In this document: positions 54,377 to 62,716 of the stretch, piece after piece
Numbering within the stretch: position 1 is the first letter of the stretch
How the letters are laid out: each line of letters opens with the position of its first letter
Assembly (NCBI GenBank): GCA_903875465.1
Contig: CAIQWB010000089.1
Location: 1-64,000, forward strand
Direction of reading: 5' to 3'
DNA: 64,000 nt
Origin: an uncultured Verrucomicrobia subdivision 3 bacterium
Lineage (GTDB): Bacteria > Verrucomicrobiota > Verrucomicrobiia > Limisphaerales > UBA11358
Position numbers and translations under genes: made by a program
The notes under the pieces: model-generated
Databases searched by the model: none
What the model was told of the DNA's origin: nothing
The model's input: the letters and a program-made list of their open reading frames with translations, nothing else

Positions 54377-56368
54377 ATGACCTTAAAACCATTCAAACAA
54401 CTCGCCGGAGGCACGGCACTATGGGGTGCCCTGGCGGCAATGAATTTACCTGCGGACCGGCTGAGTGCCGCGGATTTCACCTTGCAAAATGACCAGGTGA
54501 CTTTTACCTGCGCAACGGCGGGAGGCAAGCTGCTGCCCGGAGCCTTGGTGGATAAGCAAACCGGGCAGGTGGTCAAATTGGGCGCGGATGTGTTCAGTTT
54601 GGTGCTGACCAATGCCAGCACGATCCACAGTAGCGAATTCACACTGGCAGGGGATCCGCACTTAGAGGCTTTGCCGGTGCATGCCGGGGCGGCGCGTTTG
54701 GCGGAGCAGTTGCCGGGGAGCGAACTCGTGGCCAGTTTGACCAATGCAACGGGGGATTTGAAAGTGACGTGGCATGCCATTTTACGCGATGGCTCCCGTT
54801 ACTTGCGGGAAGAGGTCGTACTCACCGCCGGGGACAGCGCCTTTCCCTTGAAGGCCGTAGGGCTGTTGGAAACCCCCAATGTGACAGCCCGGGCGACCGG
54901 CACGGTGGATGGCTGCCCGGTGGCGGACAAGACGGTTTTTTATGGGGTGGAGCATCCGCTCTCCATCAACCGGGCGGAAATGGGGTTTGTGCGCTGTTTT
55001 CTGCCGCGTGGCGCGGCCATCCAGGCGGGTGAAAGCTTTGACTGCTCATTGGTGGTGGGCTTTGTGCGGCCCGGGCAGTTGCGCCGGGATTTTCTGGCCT
55101 ATTTGGAGCGCGAACGGGCGCATCCTTACCGGCCGTTTCTGCATTACAATTCCTGGTATGACATTGGTTATTTCGGCAAATATACCGAGGCGGCGGCGCT
55201 CAATGTCATCAATACATTTGGGGAGGAATTGACGGTGAAACGGGGGGTGAAGCTCGATTCCTTCCTGTTCGATGATGGTTGGGATAATGACGCCACCCTG
55301 TGGCAGTTTGACAAAACCAATTTCCCAAATGGTTTTGCCCCCTTGCAAACCGCGGCAGCGAAGTATGGCGCGGCCCCGGGCATCTGGCTTTCGCCCTGGG
55401 GCGGCTATGGCCAGCCGCATACCGAACGGATCAAGTTTGGCCAGGAACAGGGCTTTGAAATCCGCGACGGGAATTTTTCGCTGGCCGGGCCAAAATATTA
55501 TGAACGTTTCCGCGGGCGCTGCGTGGATGTGGTGAAACAATATGGCATCAACCAGTTCAAATTTGACGGGATTGGCGTGGATGGCAGTGACGATACGGGC
55601 GCCGGGTTGCGAGATTTTGAGGCGATGCTCAAACTCATTGCCGAATTACGCGCCTTGAAACCAGATATTTATATCAACCAGACCACCGGCACGTGGCCAT
55701 CGCCGTTTTGGCTGCTGCACGCTGATTCAATCTGGCGCGGAGGCGAGGATCATTCCTTTGTGGAGGGGACGGCACCGGAGCGGGAGCGTTGGATTTCCTA
55801 CAAGGACAACGACGTGCATGATGAGGTGGTGGGCCGGAGCGATTTGTATCCGCTGAATTCCCTGATGCTCCACGGGATCATTTATGCGAAACAGGCGCAC
55901 GGCTTGAATTATGACACCAACAACATCATCCGGTCGGAAATCCGGGCATTTTTTGGCAACGGCACGCAACTGCAAGAAATGTATATCACGCCGGCATTGC
56001 TGACACCGGAAAACTGGGACACCCTGGCGGAAGCCGCCAAGTGGTCGCGGGATAATGCCAGCACGCTGGTGGACACGCATTGGGTGGGCGGCGCGCCGGC
56101 GGACCGGGAAGTTTATGGCTGGGCTGCCTGGTCGCCCAAAAAAGGGATCCTAACTTTGCGCAACCCCGCCGCCCGGGCGGCGTCCATTAAGATTGACCCG
56201 GCCAGGGCATTCGAGCTGCCAGCCGACGCCGCGCAGCATTACTCCATTGTGAATCCGTTCAAGGACCAGACCGTGGACGTGACCAAGCTCACGGCCGGGG
56301 TAGCTACGGTGTTCAAACTGAAACCGTTTGAAGTGCTGGTGGTCGAAGCCTGGCCGACCGACCAGTAA
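54377..56368 (+). CDS. Exported GH36/clan GH-D-like glycosidase
   Basis: 663 residues with an N-terminal signal. A beta-sandwich to about 260 is followed by a barrel starting FLHYNSWYDIGYFGKY. Landmarks are DSFLFDDGWDNDATLW, GIWLSPWGGYGQPHTERI, QFKFDGIGVDG with the likely nucleophile Asp397, and YINQTTGTWPSPFWLLHADSIWRGGED. The layout is that of alpha-galactosidase/alpha-N-acetylgalactosaminidase enzymes of clan GH-D, but the motifs differ from standard GH36 and GH27. Homologues are, as I recall, often left unnamed or mislabelled. Its operon suggests alpha-GalNAc or alpha-Gal release. A strong terminator follows 26 bp later. Confidence 0.7.
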   Translation: MTLKPFKQLAGGTALWGALAAMNLPADRLSAADFTLQNDQVTFTCATAGGKLLPGALVDKQTGQVVKLGADVFSLVLTNASTIHSSEFTLAGDPHLEALPVHAGAARLAEQLPGSELVASLTNATGDLKVTWHAILRDGSRYLREEVVLTAGDSAFPLKAVGLLETPNVTARATGTVDGCPVADKTVFYGVEHPLSINRAEMGFVRCFLPRGAAIQAGESFDCSLVVGFVRPGQLRRDFLAYLERERAHPYRPFLHYNSWYDIGYFGKYTEAAALNVINTFGEELTVKRGVKLDSFLFDDGWDNDATLWQFDKTNFPNGFAPLQTAAAKYGAAPGIWLSPWGGYGQPHTERIKFGQEQGFEIRDGNFSLAGPKYYERFRGRCVDVVKQYGINQFKFDGIGVDGSDDTGAGLRDFEAMLKLIAELRALKPDIYINQTTGTWPSPFWLLHADSIWRGGEDHSFVEGTAPERERWISYKDNDVHDEVVGRSDLYPLNSLMLHGIIYAKQAHGLNYDTNNIIRSEIRAFFGNGTQLQEMYITPALLTPENWDTLAEAAKWSRDNASTLVDTHWVGGAPADREVYGWAAWSPKKGILTLRNPAARAASIKIDPARAFELPADAAQHYSIVNPFKDQTVDVTKLTAGVATVFKLKPFEVLVVEAWPTDQ

Positions 56369-56394
56369 AAATTAGCGGCCAAAGGAAAATCCGG

Positions 56395-56422
56395 AACGCG
56401 CCCGCCTTGGGCGCGTTTTTTT
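56395..56422 (+). terminator. Rho-independent terminator of the hexosamine operon
   Basis: The stem AACGCGCCC pairs with GGGCGCGTT around a GCCTT loop, followed by TTTTT. It lies 26 bp after the last stop codon. Confidence 0.88.
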
Positions 56423-56730
56423 GTGCCTGCGCGGAAAATCCAGCACGCACAGATTAGCTCCATCATTTCGCGCCGGGCGGTTGCCGCAAGAGAGGGCTGC
56501 GAAAACGTGGCCCGCAACGCCGGGGGCGGGCCGGCTTTCTCACTCCGGAGTTCGGCGCGAGCTGGGGAACCGTTGACCTTGCCCAACCCTCCCCAGTGAA
56601 AACTAGAGGTTGGAAACTTTTCGATGGGCAGGCGACCGGACCAGATGGCGGACTGGCGTTGACCTGATGCTGGCAGGTTGAAAGGCCGGGAGGTGGTGCT
56701 GAACAAGCCAATCCAACCAGTTTCAGACTT

Positions 56731-56960
56731 AACCCGAACTCCGAAATTAACATGGCTGGGATGCTTCAAGATGTTGGAGCAGAAACACTTTGGAAAAATC
56801 GCAGGCATACCCGCAGTGGTCTGGTGAGACTGCCGCTGCGCGCAGCGCGCATCCTTTAATGGGCAACTGCTTGGCAGCGGCTTGGGAAGCCAATTTTCCA
56901 AAGCGTTTATGCCCAAGAGATTGATACAGACCGGCTGTTTTAATTTCGGAGTTCGGGCTT
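56731..56960. mobile_element. MITE copy 3 (230 bp, inverted)
   Basis: It has the same termini as copies 1 and 2 (AACCCGAACTCCGAAATTAA and inverse), but the interior runs in the opposite orientation. TTAA is present at both edges. It lies in the 754-bp gap between the convergent GH36-like and prepilin-like genes. The rest of the gap (56423-56730) shows no recognisable gene. Confidence 0.87.
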
Positions 56961-57008
56961 AACCAATAAACCTCCAGATTTCGGAGGAAAACCAGGAGGT
57001 CCTTATAT

Positions 57009-57036
57009 AAAAACCCCCTGGGGTTGCCAGGGGGTT
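57009..57036 (-). terminator. Rho-independent terminator of the prepilin-like gene
   Basis: On the minus strand AACCCCCTGG pairs with CCAGGGGGTT around a 5-base loop and runs into a short U-tract. It ends 87 bp past the stop of the leftward prepilin-like gene. Confidence 0.8.
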
Positions 57037-57122
57037 ATACGGTGGTAAATGAACCGAGTTGATCGACATAACCGCTTAGCCAGATGATCGAGTTCCCATA
57101 GCGGTCAATGTTCGAGACGGTC

Positions 57123-57917
57123 TCAATGCCCGGTGCTTGTCCCAGGATTGCACCAAACACTATTTTTTGTGGAGCTCAAAGCCAGGTTGGACCAATCGGT
57201 TGATTTTACAAACTGGGTGTTCCCGGCGACGCACATGACAATGCCGCCCTTCTTGCCGTGGCGAACGCCCAAAGCGGCGTCGGTGGTGGGGTTGGGATAA
57301 TTGGACCCATCATTATAAGCGGTGGTGCCGGAGGGTGCGTATTCATTGGGTTCCCAAGCAATAAAGGCATCCTGGCGAAAATCGGTTAGTTTGTAACTGG
57401 AGTTGGGCAGAGCGCCAAAACCGCACAGCGCACCGTTCATGACATAAGTCGACAGTTTGTTGGCACGAATGATGTAACCCGGGGCGGTGGTGCTCAGGTC
57501 GGTGGGACATTTGTAGTTGGCAATATTTTTGAGGAACGGCCATAACAGACCGCCTTTGTTGCCGCCGACACCGCCTTGGTAGGCAAGGTTGGGATTAACA
57601 TTATAAGGGGCGGAGGAAAGGTCCGGCGGGCTGCCGGCGGAACCGTCGTAAAGCCAGCCCTGATTCCATGGGGGGTTCCAGTTCGGGTAAGGCAGGCGAT
57701 CGCTGGCGTCGTTGGCATACAAGTGTGCGGCCATAATGAGCTGGCGCTCATTATTCACACAGACGGTGCGTTTGGCATTATCCTTGGCGTTGGCCAGCGC
57801 CGGCAGAAGCATGGCGGCGAGGATGGCAATAATCGCGATAACCACCAGCAATTCGATCAGGGTAAACCCTGCCTGGTTTGGTTTAACACTGCGGAAGTTG
57901 CACTTCATTTTCATCAT
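57123..57917 (-). CDS. Prepilin-signal (type II pseudopilin-like) protein
   Basis: 264 residues. The class III signal is [28 protein letters not shown], with cleavage expected after Gly and a hydrophobic helix. A conserved [27 protein letters not shown] segment and a late [18 protein letters not shown] segment resemble the many stand-alone H-x9-DG-type pseudopilin proteins of Verrucomicrobia and Planctomycetes, though DG is AG here. Their role is unknown. Start is ATG 57917; ATG 57908 is also possible. It lies 130 bp after the LamG protein gene, same strand. Confidence 0.85.
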   Translation of the reverse strand: MMKMKCNFRSVKPNQAGFTLIELLVVIAIIAILAAMLLPALANAKDNAKRTVCVNNERQLIMAAHLYANDASDRLPYPNWNPPWNQGWLYDGSAGSPPDLSSAPYNVNPNLAYQGGVGGNKGGLLWPFLKNIANYKCPTDLSTTAPGYIIRANKLSTYVMNGALCGFGALPNSSYKLTDFRQDAFIAWEPNEYAPSGTTAYNDGSNYPNPTTDAALGVRHGKKGGIVMCVAGNTQFVKSTDWSNLALSSTKNSVWCNPGTSTGH

Positions 57918-58047
57918 ATAAAACAACCAAAACGAAACTATTGCATTTTCAAGCCGCTGACAAATTGAGATTTGGAAAAGGGTGCTTTTTCTGGATCGCC
58001 CCCGGCCGGTCTGGCCGGGGGCGATGACAGAAAACACTCACAACCGA

Positions 58048-60867
58048 TCAAAACCCGGCCCGGTAAAACAAGGCCGGAGCGGTGGGGATCGAGCCCGGGG
58101 CGAAGAGCGGGTAAGGGGGAACCGCATTGGTCACGGGCGTCCAAACCGCGCCGGCACCGAGCACCGGTGAGCTGTACAAAGAGCCCACAGGCCAGTTGAG
58201 GCTGGTGCCCACGCTGCCGGTGTCGAAGTTGTAACGCGCCTTCAATGCCGAGGTGTCGACCAGGGCATCGCTGCCATACACAGAAGCAATTTCAGTGGCA
58301 GTTAAGACCCGGTTATAGATCCGGACATCATCCATTTGACCATAAAGGCGCTTCCAGTAGGAGTCATGGGACAAACCGAGTTCCAATTCCTGACCGGACG
58401 GCCAGGACCAGGCATTCGTGACCGCCACAGCACCAGCCAGGGACCCATCGACATAAATGGCGATCGTATCATTGGTTGTCTGGCCGTAGGACACGGCAAC
58501 GTGATGCCAGTTGTTGTCAGGAACATAGCCGGCGGAAACGGTGTTGCGGCTGCCGTTCTGACCCTGCCAGAAAATGGTGCCATCATTATAGAGCACCATC
58601 ACCGCCCCGGTGGTGGTGCGGCGATCGAACAACATGGCCCCTTCGGAGCCGGAGCCAGGGAGCGGCGCATTTGCCTGCACCCAGAACATAATGGTGCCAT
58701 TGGTGCTGTTGAAATCCGGGTTGGCAGGAACTGCCACCTGGCTGCTGCCGGCAAATACCGCCACGCCGTTGCGAGTCTGGGTATTCCCGTCGTTAATCGA
58801 GTTGGTCCACCCCATATTGTGGGCCAGAGCCGGATGGAGGGTGCCCGCGGGTTTGGTGTCCGCGATAAAACCACCGGGAACAAAGCTCATGGAGAAGGGC
58901 GCGTTGCCGTACTGGCCGTTGTAAGCGTGCAGCGTGATGGCATGAACCGACAAGGCGTAAGGGTAAATGGCCACGTCCGACATCAGCCCGTTGAAGTAGG
59001 AGGAGGAACCGCGCACATCAGCCCCGATATAGGTCTGAATAGTGGAGTCGAGCGGCGCGAGGGTGCCGGTGCCACTGGCGGCCAGAGTGCCATCGATATA
59101 AAGGTATCCGTTGGTGCCACTGCGTTCGAAGGCAACGTAATGCCAGAGCCCATCGTTCACCGTGCGGGAAGAATTGATGCCGCTAAATTGATAGCCGCCA
59201 TTCCCATAAAGGAACAGGCCCACTGTACCAGAGGCGTTGACCATCAATTGATACTCGCCGTTATAACCGGAGGGGGAGCGCTGTTGGATAATGACTCCGT
59301 TGGCGGTCGATACGGTGTTGATCCAGGCTTCCACGGTAAAGTCGGAAGTGCCGGACAAGGAGGGGGCAGTACCGCACGCGATAAAGGCTGAGGCCCCATC
59401 AAACTGATAAGCCAGCTTGCCCGCGGCAAAGCCCTGCTGCGCGGGCGGCGTCGGCCCGCCGGATCCCGCCGTGATACCGCCGGTATTGGTGCCACTATTA
59501 TTGTAGCCGGAATAATCAAGCGCCAGCAGGGCGCCACTGGCCTCATTGAGGGGCCAGTAAGCCGAAGGGGCGCTCTGCGCGACGTCGGTGGTGTACAAAT
59601 CAGGCGCCGCCAGGACGACCAACTGGTTGGTGGTGCTCTTCGCCTTGCCAAAAACATTGGTGACGGTGACGGCATATTTGCCACTGGCTGCCGTGGTCAC
59701 CCCGGACAGGGTGAGCGTGGCGTTGGTGGCTCCGGCGACGGGACTACCATTCTTGTACCATTGATAAGACAACGGCAGGGCTCCCGAAGCAACCACGCTC
59801 CAGCCGGAAAAGGTGCTGCCAGAGTAGATGGTGCTGGTGGCACCCGTTAGGTCTGTGGCCAGGGAAGCGACCGCGTTCACGGTGACCACACTCACACCGC
59901 TGGTGGCGGTGCCGTAGAGATTGGTAACGACCAGGGCATAGCTGCCCGAATCCAGGGCGGTGGTTACGGCGGCCTTGGAATAAACGGCGTTGGTGGCACC
60001 AGGAATGGGTGATCCATTCAACTGCCATTGATAGGCCAGCCCATTAGCCACCCCGATGACCGAGGCCGACAGGGTGAGGGTCGAGCCCTGATTCACGCTG
60101 GTGTTTTTGGGATCACGGGTTACCACAGGTTGATCCGTGATAATAAACCCCGCCAGCGCACAGCTTTGGGCGGAACTGACACCGCGGCTGACCGCGCCAA
60201 AGGTAATGGAGTCGCTGGTCAATTGCGGAAAAGTCAACAAGCCCACCGGGCCGTTAAAACTCGCATTACCGGCAGTGTAAATCGTGCCAAAAGGCAGGTT
60301 GGTGGTGACGCCAGCGCCATCGGTGAGACTCACCCGCGAATTCACGGTGCATTTCGTACAACCAATCAAACCGACGACATAGCCGTTGGGAAAAGCGGCA
60401 CTAATGCCGGACAAGGTGTTGGTCCAGCCGGTATTATCCTCAAAACTCCAAGTTACTTCATCATTCCCGGGAAGGACGGAGGCAGGGCCATTCCATTCGT
60501 CCGCTTTGACTTCCAAGTTGCCAATGTCACTTTCCCACGGATTTACTGAGCTAAAAGTAGCGGTGATCGGGGTGGCAACGGGTCCCAAGGAGAGCGTCAG
60601 GTCGACGGCCGCCTGACAGTTCAAGGGATCGGTATTGACCCAATTCGCCGGGGCGACGCCAAACGCCTTGGCCGTCACTGGAAAGCCGGTGGTTTGATAG
60701 CCCGCACCAAAGCCGACAGTCTGCGGGGAAGCGCCGGAATCATAGTACCAGCTTTGGAAGTTTAAACCAATGGTAGTGCCGGCGTGGGCGGCGCCCAGCA
60801 TCAGGGCCGAGGCCGGCACCGCGAGCAGGGTGGATTTTAAATGGTTGGTGAATAAGGATCGTTTCAT
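58048..60867 (-). CDS. Exported LamG/Ig-like repeat protein
   Basis: 939 residues. A signal peptide (LLAVPASALMLGAAHAG) precedes an N-terminal domain of about 215 residues with a CTKC motif. Two Ig-like domains follow (VTRDPKNTSVNQGSTLTLSA..., then YQWYKNGSPVAGATNATLTL). Two LamG/concanavalin-like domains end the protein (FTVEAWINTVST...LWHYVAFERSG, and GTIMFWVQA...NNWHHVAVSYG...DDVRIYNRVL). No catalytic motif is visible, so it is probably a surface glycan-binding or adhesion protein. The C-terminus lacks a clear sorting signal. The 211-bp upstream gap is AT-rich and likely holds its promoter. Confidence 0.87.
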   Translation of the reverse strand: MKRSLFTNHLKSTLLAVPASALMLGAAHAGTTIGLNFQSWYYDSGASPQTVGFGAGYQTTGFPVTAKAFGVAPANWVNTDPLNCQAAVDLTLSLGPVATPITATFSSVNPWESDIGNLEVKADEWNGPASVLPGNDEVTWSFEDNTGWTNTLSGISAAFPNGYVVGLIGCTKCTVNSRVSLTDGAGVTTNLPFGTIYTAGNASFNGPVGLLTFPQLTSDSITFGAVSRGVSSAQSCALAGFIITDQPVVTRDPKNTSVNQGSTLTLSASVIGVANGLAYQWQLNGSPIPGATNAVYSKAAVTTALDSGSYALVVTNLYGTATSGVSVVTVNAVASLATDLTGATSTIYSGSTFSGWSVVASGALPLSYQWYKNGSPVAGATNATLTLSGVTTAASGKYAVTVTNVFGKAKSTTNQLVVLAAPDLYTTDVAQSAPSAYWPLNEASGALLALDYSGYNNSGTNTGGITAGSGGPTPPAQQGFAAGKLAYQFDGASAFIACGTAPSLSGTSDFTVEAWINTVSTANGVIIQQRSPSGYNGEYQLMVNASGTVGLFLYGNGGYQFSGINSSRTVNDGLWHYVAFERSGTNGYLYIDGTLAASGTGTLAPLDSTIQTYIGADVRGSSSYFNGLMSDVAIYPYALSVHAITLHAYNGQYGNAPFSMSFVPGGFIADTKPAGTLHPALAHNMGWTNSINDGNTQTRNGVAVFAGSSQVAVPANPDFNSTNGTIMFWVQANAPLPGSGSEGAMLFDRRTTTGAVMVLYNDGTIFWQGQNGSRNTVSAGYVPDNNWHHVAVSYGQTTNDTIAIYVDGSLAGAVAVTNAWSWPSGQELELGLSHDSYWKRLYGQMDDVRIYNRVLTATEIASVYGSDALVDTSALKARYNFDTGSVGTSLNWPVGSLYSSPVLGAGAVWTPVTNAVPPYPLFAPGSIPTAPALFYRAGF

Positions 60868-61078
60868 GGCTTCAGTTCAGGGTTTTGGAGGCGAGGTTAC
60901 TAACGGAATTGATATTCTCATTCCGGGGGCGAAATGCATGGCAAGGCAATATTTCAAACTTAATACTACGGAAAATCTTTTCCATTCGGTTTACTTCCTA
61001 ATTTAAACCTGTTTAAAACTACCAGCCCAAAAAAATGCCGCCATACCACATTTGGGGGAGTGTCAGTGCCGCGCGGAC

Positions 61079-62644
61079 TCACACGGGATAGCCAAAGGCC
61101 CGGCAATAGTGCGCCAGTTGCGACTGCACCGGGGCCAGGGCGGCGGCATAACGTTCCCACCGGCCCACCGCGCGCTTATAGACTGGCTGGGTAACATCGT
61201 GGTAAGTGGGAGCGTAAAGCACTTTGCGCCGGGCCGTTTCATGGGAGCGGGCCTGGTTGGCATGCCAGGGCAGCCCTAAAAATTCCGTCACCCGCCGGCC
61301 TTCCAGCGGCAGATTTTCCACCACGTCCTCATAGCGCGACTCAAGCCAGTCAAAGCCGCCCAAATCGCGGAGGCGCAGCCAGACATCCATCAAATCAGCA
61401 TAATGCCGCGCGGTGCGCTCAATGCTGAGAAAGTTCACGTTCGTGGCGTTCAGCATGATGTTTAGGAAATAGCAACTAATGAGGACATCCCGCGGATCGC
61501 GCAAGGCGATGATTACCTTCAATTCGGGAAACACCCGCAGCCACAGGTTGAGGGACATGGTGGGGGATGGATTTTTATCCACCAGCACCCGCTGCACCGG
61601 CTGGCCGGGCACTTCGCGCAACAAACTTTTCACATAACGCTGCCGCATTTCCCGCCGCCGGGCGGTGGGGAGCTGGTCTAATTGGACGGCCGCCGGGGTG
61701 GCGGGCGAGAATTGCAGGGGCTTTTCCACTTCGTGCAAAAAAGCGGTCGGCTCATCAAACGCCAGCACGCCTGGATTCGCATCCAGAATTTGCTCGAGCA
61801 ACGTGGTGCCACTGCGCGGATGCCCCCCGAGAAAGGCAACTTGGTATTTTTCCACGGAGGCAGGTGGTTCCTGACGCCAGCGGCGAATCATTTCCGGGGT
61901 CAGTCCGGCCAGCATTTCACGCCGGCGGCGATCACCCGCATCATAGGCCTGCTCCAGCCGGGTGGTATCGGTAATGGTGCGGACCTGGTTTTTGGCGAGG
62001 TTTAACCAGCGCATGGCCTCGTCGTACCGGCCCAATTGGTCCAACACGACGCCGAGCAAATGCGGCGCGGCGTATTTTACATAAGGATACTGCGGCCCGT
62101 CCTGAATCAAGTCGCGCAAGGCGGATTCCGCCTCGGTGTTCGACTTCTTCCGATGGAGCAACAGGGCGCGAAAATACCGGGCCTGATCATCGCGGGGATG
62201 CCGGGCAAGGCAGGCGGTGACACATTCCCAGGCTTCATCCAAGCGGCGCTCTTTTTCATACCAAACGGCGAGGTTGATGCGGGCATCCACGGATTCTGGC
62301 TCGGCGGCCAGGGCAAGCTGGTAGCACTGGCGGGCGTCATCCAACTGGCGGAGACTCTGGTATTGCTGACCGATGAGCCCCAAGAGGCTGGCGTTGGCCG
62401 GGGCCAGCTCCCGCGCCCGGCGGTAAGCCTGGTTGGCCCGGACAAAATCCAATTCCCCGACGGCGGAGTTGCCCAGCTCAAACCACAACTCGGCAATGCC
62501 GGGATAGTGCCGGGCCAGCTCGCGGTAATTGGCCAGCGCCGGGCCGAACCGGCCCCCAAGCAGTTGTTCCTGCGCTTTTTGCCAGCGCGCCTGATCGCGG
62601 GGGGCGCGCTGCAATCGGGCCATGTCAGCGTTCATGGCCAGCAT
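61079..62644 (-). CDS. TPR-sulfotransferase fusion
   Basis: About 521 residues. The N-terminal 225 residues form several TPR units (ANYRELARHYPGIAELWFELGNSAV, ARQCYQLALAAEPESVDARINLAV). The C-terminal half is a sulfotransferase_3-type domain with the PAPS phosphate loop GGHPRSGTTLLEQIL near residue 272 and the 3'-phosphate site ALRDPRDVLISCY. Such proteins transfer sulfate from PAPS to a glycan, protein or small molecule; the acceptor is unknown. There are ATGs at 62644, 62635 and 62623 and no decisive Shine-Dalgarno. Confidence 0.87.
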   Translation of the reverse strand: MLAMNADMARLQRAPRDQARWQKAQEQLLGGRFGPALANYRELARHYPGIAELWFELGNSAVGELDFVRANQAYRRARELAPANASLLGLIGQQYQSLRQLDDARQCYQLALAAEPESVDARINLAVWYEKERRLDEAWECVTACLARHPRDDQARYFRALLLHRKKSNTEAESALRDLIQDGPQYPYVKYAAPHLLGVVLDQLGRYDEAMRWLNLAKNQVRTITDTTRLEQAYDAGDRRRREMLAGLTPEMIRRWRQEPPASVEKYQVAFLGGHPRSGTTLLEQILDANPGVLAFDEPTAFLHEVEKPLQFSPATPAAVQLDQLPTARRREMRQRYVKSLLREVPGQPVQRVLVDKNPSPTMSLNLWLRVFPELKVIIALRDPRDVLISCYFLNIMLNATNVNFLSIERTARHYADLMDVWLRLRDLGGFDWLESRYEDVVENLPLEGRRVTEFLGLPWHANQARSHETARRKVLYAPTYHDVTQPVYKRAVGRWERYAAALAPVQSQLAHYCRAFGYPV

Positions 62645-62716
62645 GAAACAGCATGGGCCGGCGGTTAGGCAAGCCAAACCCATTTGCTGGCACCCGGCGG
62701 AAAGCGGGGCGGTGCC

